Positions 11,115 to 22,504 of a stretch of 64,000 bases of DNA are shown here, piece after piece. The translations under genes and the position numbers were made by a program. Within the stretch, counting starts at the first letter, position 1, and the number at the start of each line of letters is the position of its first letter. The notes below the pieces were generated by a model. That model worked only from the letters and a program-made list of their open reading frames with translations. It made no database searches and was not told the DNA's origin. The stretch is from contig CAJFCV020000006.1 of the NCBI GenBank assembly GCA_904066235.2, positions 6,882,001 to 6,946,000 on the forward strand, read 5' to 3'. This DNA is from Bursaphelenchus xylophilus. Its lineage: Eukaryota > Nematoda > Chromadorea > Rhabditida > Aphelenchoididae.

Positions 11115-12440
11115 CTATTTTTTATTCGCTTCATTGATGATAGTCTGCACCTTGGAGATGGGCATGTTCTTATGCTCCTCTGAGGTTGGTAAACCGGCAA
11201 TGTCGCTGATGCCAGTGCCTTCTTTGGGTGGGGCTGTGTTAACTCCTACTGGATCCGAGGCAAAGAATTCGTCGGAGTTCTCATATTCGGGAGGACACGA
11301 TCTTTTGGCCAACTGTAAGATGTTATAAAGTAGTAGTTGTGCTTACAAGTTCCCTTCCGAGGGTCTTTTTCTTTTCGTCAGCCGCTTCCCAATCATATGG
11401 AGTGGCGTAAGAGACCTTAAGACGAGCGCATAACTTCTTGAAGCAATCTGCGATCATTGAATAATCAGGACGATTATAGCAATCCAGTTTGGTCAGATGA
11501 GGAATAATGGGATGAAGTTCCGCTGGAAAAAATGACACCAAGTTGAATGCAAGCCTTACGGGGAAGTTTGCTGTTGAGGAGTTCAGTCTTTCCAAGTTTT
11601 TCCTTCTCGAGAACGTCCTTATCCTTGGTGGTTTGCCATGGCAGACCACAATGTAATTCGACGACCACGTACATAAATGAATATAAATCGTCGTGTCGGC
11701 CTTGTTCTTGTTTGTAGTGCACATTGGGGGAGCAGTATCTCATGGTTCCACGGAATTCAACATTGCTTCTGGCTCGGCGGGCAACGAACACCTTGCCTCT
11801 AAGGAGAGCGTAACTTCTAAAAGTTTTGATTAATGCCACAGAGAGACAAGCCAAGATCCAGCTGGATTACCTGGCAAGTCCAAAGTCAAGAATGTGAACC
11901 AGTCTGGCGCGATTGATGTCATCATTTCTGCCCATCATAAAGTTTGCCGGTTTGATGTCACGATGAATAAAGCCGACATCATGAACGAGTTTGATGCTGT
12001 ACAGACATTGCAGTGCGATCCTAGACCATGTCTCCATGCTAAGGGTCTCGTTTCCTTTCTTCCAGGTCTTCAGAGTCCGCAGATTCTCCCCAAGTAATGT
12101 TACAATCATATAACAAAACTTCTTGCGTTTGGCACCATGAAAAAGAAAAGGAACGTGGGGAGATTCCTTCCCATCCTTGTTCAACATTCCAAGAACAGAC
12201 ATCTGAATTATGGCAAAGTTTACTAATGTAATCTTAACTGACTTCCAATTTGATGGCGGATCCTCCCTCGACTTCATTTGATTCTGCCTTAAGGGCAGCT
12301 ACTTTTTTGACGCCGTCTTTATCCTCTTTGGTGACTTTGAAAACTTGGCCAAAGCCTCCTTCGTCCAGTTTCTGTTCGACTTTCCAGCCTGAATACTTCT
12401 TCTGGGGATCGATGAGTTGCTTCTTGGCATCGTCACCCAT
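11115..12440 (-). CDS. TTBK/CK1-superfamily protein kinase
   Basis: Serine/threonine kinase of the casein kinase 1 superfamily, closest in style to the expanded nematode tau-tubulin-kinase-like group. Exons 12440-12243, 12202-11871, 11816-11560, 11522-11347, 11312-11115 give 386 aa. The kinase domain covers about residues 18-300: glycine loop LDEGGFGQVF, Lys in KVAALKAES, catalytic loop FIHRDIKPANF, DFGLAR, then FRGTMRYCSPNVH and GRHDDLYSFMYVVVEL (the CK1-type replacement of the APE motif). All residues needed for activity are present. The 130-residue C-terminus is acidic and unassigned. The first intron (12203-12242) uses an unusual GTCAGT donor, chosen because it joins KLE to MSVLGMLN in frame. 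Confidence 0.85.
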
Positions 12441-12610
12441 CTCAAACAGTCTTCGTCTCGACTTTTACGCTTTTGGTTGGCTCTTGGCACTCGAGATGAC
12501 CAACTGAATTGGAATTGGGGAGTTCCAATGACTTTAAAACATTTATAAACTTAAATTTGCATAAAATTAATCGAGGTTTTCAAACCCCAACTTTATTTTA
12601 GCATCTTGAG

Positions 12611-15096
12611 ATGTTTCGGGCGCTTGTCACTTCCCTTTTTACTGTATGTTCGTTCAGAGCTTACAAGTAGTAAGTTTTGTTTGGGAATTAATTACTTTAG
12701 TTACACTCTGAATGAAGAGATTGCGGGAGTGAGAATATACGATGGCTCGTATATAAAAGTCCATCCAAAAGAACCATTCATTCTTACCGTATTCGGAAGA
12801 AATCTTTCAAACGGGGTTATCAAAGCAGCCTGGTTAACATCTGCCGATCGATGTGGCGTAAGTGAAGAGAAAATTGACTTAAGAGCACAACAAAAATCGG
12901 TGTCGTTGCAGCCGACTCACTGTAATTTTTAGGATTCAGATACGTTGAGGAAATCGAAGACCCAACTGAAGATCCTTCCAGGATCATCGACTGATAATAT
13001 GCTTCGCCTGAGTACATCTACTGGTCTCGAACTCAATTCGGAGGAGGTTTATTCTCTGTGCACTGACCCTGACTTCACTTTTGGAAATACTTCACATACA
13101 GTAAGTAGCCGTTTTGGTAATTATGTTGAGGACATGCAAATGAAAGTGACTGATTTCAACGGGACTTCTCATTTACCATGGTATCTCATGTTTCCAACAT
13201 ATGTATTCTTCATGGGACTCAATGCTCTGTTTTCTGGGATGAATATGGCCTTCTTTTGTATCCCTCATAATGACATAATTCTCTTACAACGTTACAATGA
13301 TGCAGAACAAAATAAACAAGCGGATGCCATACTTAAAATACGTAAGAATTCTAATTGGCTGGTCTGCACCTTGGTTTTGGGGAACACAATTGTGAATACA
13401 ATCAGTACCTTATTGGTCGAAGATGCTTCTAGCGTTGTGAGTTCATTAATTACCATTTCTAACAGGTTCTTTTACTGCAGTTAGATCAAGAGACGAAGAT
13501 GATAGTTGTAAACACGGTGCCGGTTATTCTAAACATGTTCTTTGGAGAGATCATTCCTCAGGCGTTTGTTAAAAACAGAGGACTTAAGATAGCTAGAAGA
13601 ACTTTGTGGATTGCCAAATTCTTTATGTACTTCTTTGGAGCGGTTACGTATCCAATGTCTTTACTTTTGGATTATCTAATCGGAAGCCAAGGCGTAGAAG
13701 TTATGGATGCCAAGCAGTTCGAAGGCATGATCAAACTGCAGATGACCAACAATCTTCCGAAGGGTATGAATTTCGTTTGGGAGTTTACTTGCAGACATTC
13801 TGGAAAGGGCATTTCGATTCAAGGATGTTACTGTGGGTAGTGTGATGACTTCAATGAATGACGCGTTCCTCCTATCTTCCGAAGATATCTTAGATTTAAA
13901 TGTATGTTTGGATGCCTTAAAGTCACATTTTTAGTGCCTTGTATCTGTCATGCAAATGGGATATACTCGGATTCCGGTTTACTTGGGATCTAACAGAGGG
14001 CTGATCTTTGCCTTGATGAATATTAAGGAGTTAATTTTTTTAGACCCAAACGAAAAAACGAAGGTCATAGAGACGTCCTCATACTTGATTATGGTAAGTC
14101 TGTCACATTCTTACAATATATTTTAGGCGCAATACGTGTTTGTCGAAATGCCTGCAAGTAAGTTGATGGCCGAGATGATCTCCGGTCATGTTCATCTTTG
14201 CATTGTCGTTAAATACCAATTTGGATGTCATATAGTTGTTGGATTGATCACATTGGAGGATATAATCGAAGAATTAATTGGGGAAATCTATGTAGGTGAA
14301 AAATGTGAATACGTAAGGCACTTAGGATGACACTGACATCTCGGCCAAGAGGTTAAAACCAGGAACCCATGATGACAAGGCCACCCTAAGATGGTTGAAA
14401 GATCAGTCCAAAGAAATAAGGATCAGCCCTATCGACCAGATGCGAGTAATGCAAGAACTTTGCACCAGAAGCAGCGCATTTACAATGCTTAATCTGACTG
14501 TTAAAGAAATGATAAAACTGGTCAGTCTCTGTCCAGTTAGCAAGGCTAAGGAAGACGAAGTTGTCTTCAGAAAGGGAAAGATAGTAAAGTAAGTTCCACA
14601 AGGACATATTCTATCACGACTATTACTTATTTTAGTATTGTTTATGTCGTCATAAGAGGCACGGTCCTCAAAGACGATAAGCTCATCCCAGTGGAATTTG
14701 CCTTTCATGGCCTGTGTCTTCTCAGAAAAATGACTAGGATATTCTCAAAGGAAGGCTTTGACGCTGATGTTAGCAACATCAGTTATATCAGTCAGAAGGA
14801 TTTGACTATTGGAGATGGAACTCTTTATTTGATGGTAAGTTAGTGTCCTCGAGGTTTGATTTTAGATTGAATTGAATACCATTTCTTCGTTGTTACAAGC
14901 AATTCACAACGAGCATTTGCATAAGTGCGTGTCTTCGAAGTATGATTATTATGTTAATGATCTTCTTCACTCGAGCCAAGCTTCAAAACCTGCGAAGAAG
15001 AGAAAACAAAGGGTTCAAGACACTAGTAGAGCTCAGCGACTGGTTACCACGCTGAGACTCAACTCTTTCTTGAATCTCCAAAATATAAAAAAATAA
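12611..15096 (+). CDS. CNNM-type (DUF21/CBS) divalent-metal transporter
   Basis: Homologue of the CNNM/ancient conserved domain magnesium transporters. Ten exons (12611-12666, 12701-12857, 12933-13436, 13481-13763, 13795-13901, 13935-14093, 14127-14291, 14326-14588, 14636-14834, 14866-15096) give 707 aa. The order is an extracellular N-terminal region (FTVFGRNL-like block ILTVFGRNLS), the DUF21 membrane domain from about residue 152 (LPWYLMFPTYVFFMGLNALF, GEIIPQAFVKNRG), a CBS pair (VGSVMTSMNDAFLLSSEDIL, MGYTRIPVYLGSNRG, GLITLEDIIEELIGEIY) and a C-terminal cyclic-nucleotide-binding-like part. C. elegans has five cnnm genes; which one this matches cannot be decided by eye. The stop codon overlaps an AATAAA polyadenylation signal at about 15092. 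Confidence 0.9.
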
Positions 15097-15438
15097 AGTT
15101 ATTCTGCCATGATGTTAAAAAAAATATGGGTTTGAATGGGTGTCAAAGAGTAGAAATGACAGCCAAATTTTATTTTGGCTAGGGTTTTTGACGCTGCACA
15201 TTCCATAAAGCTTTAATCGGTTGAAAATGGCGAATATCAGCTACAGAAGAATCTAAATCAGATCTAGATATCCGTAATTGAATTTTTAAATTCCAAATAT
15301 TGCAGGGTTTTTGCATTTTAAATTTTTTCTGGCATTTTGTTTCACCCAAAAATGTCAACCGAATTTTCCGGGAAGGAAGGCTAGAGTTCTATTCGTAACG
15401 TTGTACAGTTGTATTTATTATTGTTTTATTGTCTGTAT
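15097..15438 (+). other. Intergenic region between CNNM and SCYL2 genes
   Basis: About 340 bases without a credible gene. It begins with the polyadenylation site of the CNNM gene and must carry the SCYL2 promoter or trans-splice site. I see no repeat or structured element in it. Confidence 0.5.
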
Positions 15439-18400
15439 ATGGATTATTTAAATAAATTTAAGTCTACGGTCAGTTCAGTTGCTGCTCAAGTGACGCAGGC
15501 CTTGCCAGGGAATCCCATATTTAGAGAATATGACGTGCAAGGTCAGATCGCGACGGCTGGGCCAGGACTTTCTTGGAAAATTTTTTCTGGCACGAAACAT
15601 ACTACAAAGCAGGTAATTGTTATAGTTATTAATAATAGTTTTTTTAGGCAGTAGCTATTTGGCTGTTTGAGAAGAAAACTTTGGACAAATGGCCGAAGGT
15701 GGATAAGGAAGCCTTTGGTGAACTTCTCAAGAGAGGGGTTAGTCAAATCACACGATTGAGACATCCGAGATTATTGGTGGTTGAGAGAGTGTTAGAAGAG
15801 AGCAGGGATAACTTCGCCTTTTGTACTGAACCCATCTTCGCTTCACTGGCTAATATTTTTGGGGATACGGAGAACCTGAGTGACCGACCTTCCCATTTGG
15901 ACGATTTCCAATTTGAAAACATTGAGTTGGAACATGGCCTCTTTCAAGTATGTTTGTATTCAATGTTTTTTATAGTTATTTTTTTAGTTATCCGAAGCGC
16001 TCAACTTTCTTCACAACGATGCAAAAATCTTGCATAAAAACGTTTGTCCTAATTCCATAATAATAAATGCGAAAGGAGCTTGGAAGCTGGCGGGCTTTGA
16101 CTTTTGTTCTACTGGAGTCTCAGATGGGCAAGGGAGAATATTATGCGAGCCCTTCGAATGGAATCGAAGCCTTAATTCGGCCTTTTTACCGCACCTTGAC
16201 TTCGCTTCTCCGGAGATGGTTGACGGCCAGAAGTGTGACCAGACCTCTGATATTTTCTCATTTGGTCTTTTGGCTGCCTCTGTTTACAATAAAAATAAGG
16301 TGGTTATAAAGTCCAGAGGGAATGTCGACAATTACAAAAAAGAGATTGGTAAAGTAAGTTTTCGAATTATAGCAGAGGGTTGTTTGAGCGCCTAAAGTCG
16401 TTTAATATGTTTCAGCTTAGTGATAATTCTTACTGGTTTTCGAACGTTCCTGATCTATATAAAGATGACCTGAAGGCATGTTTGAACATAAATCAACAGT
16501 TGAGACCCGACACATTCCAACTGACAAAAGTAAGTTAACATTATTTATTAATCTAAGAGTGTCCGGAGGAGTGTGCCGGAAAGTTTTGGTCGATTTCTTG
16601 GCGCTCAGTCAAGATATGAAAGAAATTATATTTAGAAAGAAGATGGGCGGTTTTTTCTCTGATTTTTTTCCGACAACGCGGAAGATGTGTTACAGTAACT
16701 CTGGATAAAGAAAAGTAACGTTAGTAATAGCTAAAATTAGCAAAACTGGAGATGTTGCAAGTCTTCGCCAAGTCTCCGCCGAGTGTCCGCCGACCATCCA
16801 ACGGCTTTGCCAGGCCTCGTAGGAACTTCCTACAATCTTTTTTGGGCATTCACCTGTCACCTGTATCGATCGTTTTTGTGTTGACCCGAACTGTCGTCGA
16901 CCCCAAAAGTCGGGACGCGTAATAAGACGTGATGACCAAAATAGCATACAAAAGTTTAAAAGTTTTTGCCAAATACATTCGTTTCCGCGTTGCAGGGGAA
17001 GAGTTTTTTTTAGCACCAAGAAGTCGACGAACACTTTCCGACACATTTCTCTGGACACCCTATAATTGTAAATTTTAGTCTCGTTTGTTTGAACATGCAA
17101 GTTTAAAAACGTTGAACTACCTGGAATCCCTGATGCAGATGGATAATGCCCAGAAGATGACTTTCTTCAAAGGACTTCCTAATGTCTTAATTAATTTCCC
17201 TAAAAGACCTCTAGTCCAGAAGGTTTTGCCTTGTCTTTCCGAGCAATTTACAACTGCTGAACTAGTTCCCTTTATATTGCCAAGTATATTCTACATTAGT
17301 CAACAGGTGTCCAATAAAGAGTTTTCTGATGTAATATTGCCATCGCTGATCCCAGTGTTCCAGATGCAACATCCATATCAGGCAGGTGACACGCGTTGTT
17401 TTCATTCTTCCATTCTTTAGATTGTTTTGTTACTGCTACAACAGATGCCTTTGCTTCTCGCAAAAACTCCAGAAGCCGAATTAAAGAGGCATGTGCTACC
17501 TATGATATACAACTCTCTTTCCAATGACAATCCTCGAATTCAAGTAAGTGAAGTTTCTTAATTTTAAATTAATTCTTAGGAGTTATGTTTATCTATTGTG
17601 CCTACAATTGGGAAACTAGTGGATCGCGATGCCATGAGAGCCAATCTCTTGCCGAAACTTTTAAAACTTATTTTGGATGGACACGTATTATCGGTACGTT
17701 GACTGCTTATCTATTTATTTTTCTGTCTGAACTCGAAAGTGCTTAGCAAAACGGTCTGTGAAGCGGCGGAAGACTGAAACGTCAAGGTTATTAGAGGTTA
17801 ATTATTTGAAGTACCTTTGGTAAGGTTGACAGTCTTATAAGCGAGGCCATGACTGGGATTATAGCATTTGAGGGGATCTGAGGCGACGTTGTGATCATAC
17901 ATTGCCATTAGTTTGCGGTCATGGCTTGCATTACAGTAACCACACGATTTTCTGCACACTCTAAAAGCGAACGGGACATTTCCGCAGTGATATTGCCGAT
18001 ACTGGGGATTGTTCCAAAATCCAATCCTAAAAAAATCAAAAGAGCTGGGGTTATCTACCTTTGCACCAACGATTTACACCATTTTTCTGGCCGTCTGTCC
18101 AGACAAAACTTTTCGGATGTCATTAATTCATTTTCGACATTCTGACTGTAGTCTAAGACATATCCGGAGTCCATGTGATTATCGAAACTGGAATATTTTA
18201 ATTATGAGGAACCTACGGTTGAATAAAAACAAAAACTGTTTTTTGGGATTGATTTGTTATAATTACCATGTTTTACAGCACTGTATTAAAGCGAAGTCCG
18301 GATTATTTAGGCATTTGTTAAGGAAATTGGCTTTGTTCTTGAGTTTTATTTTGGTACACACCCTTTCACTAATCCGGTCAAAGCAACACGGAGTTTGGCC

Positions 18401-20196
18401 GATGATTGGACCCTTTCCGGTGTAAAAATTAGACTCTGAAAACAATAAGTACCGGTTATTAATTTTGTTTATTTTTTTTTTTTTGATAATTGGATACGTT
18501 AGAAAGTGTTAGAATAGTGTTTAAAACACCGTTTTTGTAAGGTTGGAGAGCAGTGTGGACGTTAACTAGTTAAGATCAAACTAAGTTTTCAATATTTATG
18601 CCTAGCACCCAGTAAGTAATTTTCTGTAAAAAAATCGGTAAAGTTACCGTAACCGGGAGTATATGAAATCCGTAAAATTTTTTCGGCGACGCAGTGGGGT
18701 GCGCTTACGAAAAAGTATACGTCAGTAATGCGAAAACGGGAAGTCGCTGCGGCGCGTGTGAAAAAAGAAAGAAACGCACTGTGCAAAATTCTACGGACTT
18801 TGTGGCGCGAGTAGTATTATATATTGCAAAACCTCGTTTGGACGAAACGGAAAAGTGGGCGGGAGACATTTTTGTTTTGGGTTGCCGTCCTTTACTTTGT
18901 TAGAAAAATTATATATCGGTTATATAATGAAGAAATCGTTAAGGGCGCTTTTAAATGCCTTTACCTGAGTTAACAAACAAAAAGAAGACAAACAGAAATG
19001 CAGCGAGCATAATGAAGCAAATTAATTAACCTTTAAACCGTCTCGATTACCATAGCTTTGCTTTGTTTGAGCACGCTCTTGCACTCGACATCATCTTTTA
19101 TTGCAGATTCGGGTACTCACTTTAATATGTTTGTCCAAGTTACTCCCCACTTTGGAGCCATGGATGGTCAGCGATCAAATTTTGCCAGCTCTCCCAAAGA
19201 TCAACAGCAAGGAACCCGGCATTCTGATGGCTGTCCTTGGTATCTACAAGTTGGCGTTCGAAAGTGAGAAGTTTGGAATTAACAAGGATCTGTGTGCTAA
19301 GAGTGTCCTCCCTTTCCTGATATCTACCATGGTCGAGAACACTTTGAATTTGAATCAATTCGAACAATTCGTGGCTTTGATAAAGGTGATGATGACTCGC
19401 GTTGAAGGAGAACAGCGGTCTCGACTTCAACAATTGAGTGCCGGACAGGAGGAACAAAGGTAAGGCAGCAGCGAATAAATAGCTATCCATATTCAAGGAT
19501 ATGGGTAGCTAATCATGAAAGGTTTAATCTCATTTCCCTAATATTATTTTTTTTAGAAATATCGGCGATTTCAACGACATTTTCAATAAGGGAGAGACGA
19601 ACAAGTGCCCAAACATGGATGATCTAGGGATGACTGTGGGCAGCGGAAATACAGTAAGCCGGTCGAATGCTAATCCGTCGCCAATTTCAACGTTCGCCAA
19701 CACAACACAGACAGCTAGCCCTTCACTCGACATGGATGTTTTCGGGGGTTCATTCTCTTCGTCTTCTGTTCAGCCGATGAGTAATGTAAATGCTAAAAAA
19801 TCAAGTAACGGTGTAAGTACCATATTGTCTGCTCTGGATGACTTCGATCCTTTCAAATCGAAATCCCCAGCCCCCCTGAGCACCTTCTCCTCTTCATCTA
19901 CCTTCGCTAACAACTCCGTCTTCTCTGGAGGTGTGATGCCCCCTCCTCCGACTTCTTCCAACCCCATCCAACGTTCCAATAATTTATTCGCTGCTGATTC
20001 TGGATCTTCTTCAAGTTCAAAGTCGGATCCTTTTGCTAATTTACTTTCTTCAAATCTTAATGGATTGGCTTCCCAGAGAAAAAATAACCTGCCAATCAAC
20101 AATTCGATTCCAAATATGATGGGTAATATGCAAAAAATGACAGTGCCAAGCACACAAAACTCCCAAGCAGACAATTTGCTGGACTTTCTGAATTAA
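15439..20196 (+). CDS. scyl-2: SCY1-like pseudokinase 2 (SCYL2/CVAK104)
   Basis: Pseudokinase that binds clathrin coats in vesicle traffic. Exons 15439-15612, 15648-15947, 15988-16353, 16416-16529, 17079-17381, 17421-17543, 17580-17693, 19107-19459, 19557-20196 give 828 aa. The kinase fold (about residues 30-330) is catalytically dead: the HRD loop is replaced by ILHKNVCPNS and DFG by GFDFC. HEAT-like repeats follow (KEPGILMAVLGIYK, LNLNQFEQFVALIK), then a Ser/Asn/Pro-rich tail with DPF/DFDPF-type endocytic motifs (DDFDPFKS, SDPFANL) ending ADNLLDFLN. Intron 17382-17420 has a GC donor (CAG|GCAGGT). Two introns are very long for this genome: 16530-17078 contains a transposon-like element, and 17694-19106 (1.4 kb) contains unidentified sequence. 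AATAAA signals follow at about 20240. Confidence 0.93.
16555..17063. mobile_element. Terminal-inverted-repeat element in SCYL2 intron 4
   Basis: The ends are imperfect inverted repeats of about 45 bp. The left end reads GTGTCCGGAGGAGTGTGCC, and the right end, reversed, reads GTGTCCAGAGAAATGTGTCG. Both continue into GGAAAGT and a CGA(C)TTCTTGG block. Internal sequence includes CTCCGCCGAG-type repeats at 16772-16795. The element fills nearly the whole 549-nt intron and has no transposase frame, so it is a MITE-like remnant related to the GGGTGT family elsewhere in the window. Confidence 0.65.
17694..19106 (+). other. Long SCYL2 intron 7 with no recognised content
   Basis: A 1,413-nt intron between the exon ending GHVLS and the exon starting IRVLTLI. 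Short frames at 17921-18145, 18009-18425 and 18694-18903 lack any family resemblance. Unlike the other long introns it shows no obvious terminal inverted repeat. It may hold an aged insertion or a non-coding RNA; nothing can be supported by eye. Confidence 0.4.
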
Positions 20197-20341
20197 CTGA
20201 AACGTATGGTTATTTTTTCACTTACCGATGATTCATAAACGAAATAAATAAACGTTTAGAAGGATTATTTTGATGTAATTATTCACGGAAATTGGAGATT
20301 AACTCTCTCGGCATTTCTCAGGGTCAATCCGGTTGTTTTCT

Positions 20342-20957
20342 ATGGATAAAGAGGAGATGTTGGACAATTTCCTTAAACTTCAATACCAACAAAAGTCTTT
20401 GACATCATTACAGTAACTGCTTATATTACCGTATATTTAGTCGATGGGGACATTTATGTGGGGCATGCACGCCAGCTCAAAACGCAATGATTAAGCGTCG
20501 TTTAGTTTACTATAGGTTTTCCCAGACGGTATACGCAATAGTTTAAATAGTTTTCTAGGGTAAGAAGAGGCTTCCGCGCTGATTGAATGGATAAGAAAGA
20601 TGTCAATTATCTCAAACTGAAGTATAGTTTAATTGTAGGGTGCAGTAACAGAGAGTATGCCCTTTCGGAGAGTGCATGACTTCTAGCGCCTTTAGATGAC
20701 GCTGCAATGGCATTCCTAAAAACTTTATCATAATTAGGTATCCAAATTTAAACTAATTACGACGAAAATGCGTTATTAGAAATGGCCATAAACCTTTGCA
20801 ATTTTTGGAAAATATTCGATTACCGTCCTGAGAACAATTTTCTTGTTTTAGGATAGCTGTTGCCGTGATCGCCGTCGTATTCGTGTTGACTGTACCCGGA
20901 ATTCCAATCACTCTTTGTGTAGTATCTTGTATCAAACGCAACAAGTATAATAAATAA
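20342..20957 (+). CDS. Possible 58-aa single-pass membrane protein
   Basis: Proposed two-exon gene (20342-20412 and 20852-20957) with matching splice phase. The first exon encodes an acidic, Gln-rich start, MDKEEMLDNFLKLQYQQK. The second encodes a strongly hydrophobic stretch, IAVAVIAVVFVLTVPGIPI, then TLCVVSCIKRNKYNK and a stop. It would be a small single-pass protein with a Cys-containing juxtamembrane region and a basic tail. The ATG lies 145 nt after the SCYL2 stop with a TTTCTCAG acceptor between, so it could be a downstream operon gene. I do not recognise a family. The intron (439 nt) is long for this genome and a second ATG-led frame at about 20587 is an alternative, so the model is tentative. 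Confidence 0.4.
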
Positions 20958-21006
20958 TTTTATTTCAATGATTATGATAGCCAACCTTTTGTAACAATAA
21001 ATAAAA

Positions 21007-21258
21007 TCATTTCTTCTTTCCGAACTTGATTCCCAGTTCGTATGGATCCATTTGATAGATGTCTTCAACGTCTCGCTTCTGAAGGAATTCTGAATTACGA
21101 CGATACTGGCTGAAGAATGGGTTCATTGAAAGCGAATCAAAGTTCATGGAGGGGATTACAGGCGATTTCGAATTGCTAGGATGGGGCAGAACAGTTGAGA
21201 AGGACGTAGAGAGGACCAGCACAACGATTAGGACGCGACACACGGCCATCTTGGCCAT
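21007..21258 (-). CDS. Putative amidated neuropeptide precursor
   Basis: Predicted 83-aa secreted precursor. Residues 1-25 form a signal peptide (MAKMAVCRVLIVVLVLSTSF...). A spacer follows with an RR site at 53-54 and a KR site at 61-62. After KR comes the single peptide DVEDIYQMDPYELGIKF, then Gly-80 and KKK at the very end: the classic layout for proprotein cleavage, basic trimming and C-terminal amidation, giving a 17-residue ...GIKF-amide. A shorter peptide NSEFLQ lies between RR and KR. I cannot assign it to a named FLP or NLP family. A TTTTCAG acceptor lies 15 nt before the ATG. The gene converges on the small + strand gene ending at 20957. Confidence 0.65.
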   Translation of the reverse strand: MAKMAVCRVLIVVLVLSTSFSTVLPHPSNSKSPVIPSMNFDSLSMNPFFSQYRRNSEFLQKRDVEDIYQMDPYELGIKFGKKK

Positions 21259-21714
21259 AACAATTAGATGAAACTGAAAAGAGACGGGACGATTTAATAC
21301 GAGGTTTGATGACGGGGCGGGCATTAGGATAAGTGTAAAGAAAAAGTTAGAATGTAAAGGAAAGATTGACCTCCAGTAATCCCCGTCATTCGTCTGTTAG
21401 GGTTGTAATGAAACTCTACAGAAGCCCCGCCTTTTTACGTCACATCAACACGATAACTCCCATCGCCATTTAAAGGGATAAAAGTAAAAATAGGGGGGTC
21501 ACTGAATATCTTTAATGTTACAAGATATTATTATAAATCTAACCTTCAGCGGGTTGAGTGAATATTATTCCTTTCTCCCGGATTATTAATCGTAAGTTTT
21601 TTCTCTAAACTTTGGTGTCTATTACTGGCAAAGCCATAGTAATAATGCAATAAATGACATCTGGAAGTTTTAATTCAACAATTTATTAAAAGAAAGAGCT
21701 ACATAAGTAAAAAA
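21259..21714. other. Intergenic region, neuropeptide gene upstream
   Basis: About 455 bases between the neuropeptide start and the end of mrpl-18 on the same strand. It should contain the neuropeptide promoter. AT-rich sequence at its right end holds the mrpl-18 3' UTR. No repeats or further genes were seen. Confidence 0.45.
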
Positions 21715-22354
21715 CTATTGGGAGTCGAACAGTTCATCCAGCTTGTCCTGGCGGTTATGTTGTACAGAGAAAGGTTGCCACGTGAGTTGAGGGTCATTCA
21801 AAACTGAGTGGGGGATGACGGATTTTTCTTGGAGAGATATACCAGCTTGTTCCAAAGCCGCGAAGAATGCTTTTTTCTATAAATAATTAAGAAAAACTAA
21901 TTACGCACGGCTTACCCGTGAACTTCGCTCCAATTCTTCCGCTTCGACACCCATCACACAGCTTTTAATCCCCGAATCCAACAACTTCTGCGCCAATGCA
22001 CAGCCAATGTTGTATGCAGCACAAGTGTCAACATTACTGTATAATTGATTGCTGATTCCCGGGTCACGTGTGGATACTGAGAGGACTACTCCATTATCGT
22101 AATGGATTACAGAACCGGATGTATGTTGTGCCGTAGAATTCAAAATGACCCTAAAAAAACAACCACGAAAAAGACTGTCATGAAACACCGCGATACACCG
22201 TTCATAGCTATGCTTACCAAAAAACTTACTTATATGTGAAACTTTTCAACGCCAGGTTCCTTTCCAATCCCCAACCACCATCCCTAGGCTTGAGATTCAG
22301 GAACTCGAGATTCCGTGGATTTCTATTAACAAAAAACTTCGGGATTTTGTTCAT
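21715..22354 (-). CDS. mrpl-18: Mitochondrial ribosomal protein L18 (uL18m)
   Basis: Large-subunit mitoribosomal protein of the uL18 family, 173 aa, exons 22354-22230, 22150-21916, 21876-21715. It begins MNKIPKFFVNRNPRNLEF, the usual start of animal mRPL18 (conserved VNRNPRNLE), and continues with VILNSTAQHTSGSVIHYDNG, AAYNIGCALAQKLLDSGI and GVEAEELERSS. The gene lies 150 nt downstream of the TOPORS-like gene on the same strand. A GATTTTAG acceptor sits 9 nt before its ATG, so the pair looks like a two-gene operon. Confidence 0.85.
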
Positions 22355-22504
22355 TACAGAAGCTAAAATCACAAAAAATCGGTGGAAATTACAATAAAAT
22401 TATTGGAACAAGACCAAGTAAAACACTACCACCATAAAATGAAATACATTATTCAGTTCAAATAAAACGAATTCAAAAACTACAGCAAAAAATGTACACT
22501 CATG

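Noticed and set aside
18009..18425. 138-aa frame inside SCYL2 intron 7
   Set aside because: No similarity to a known family; the flanking exons splice cleanly across it.
20587..20675. Alternative first exon MDKKDVNYLKLKY for the small membrane protein
   Set aside because: Its possible donors leave the wrong phase for the exon at 20852; the ATG at 20342 fits.
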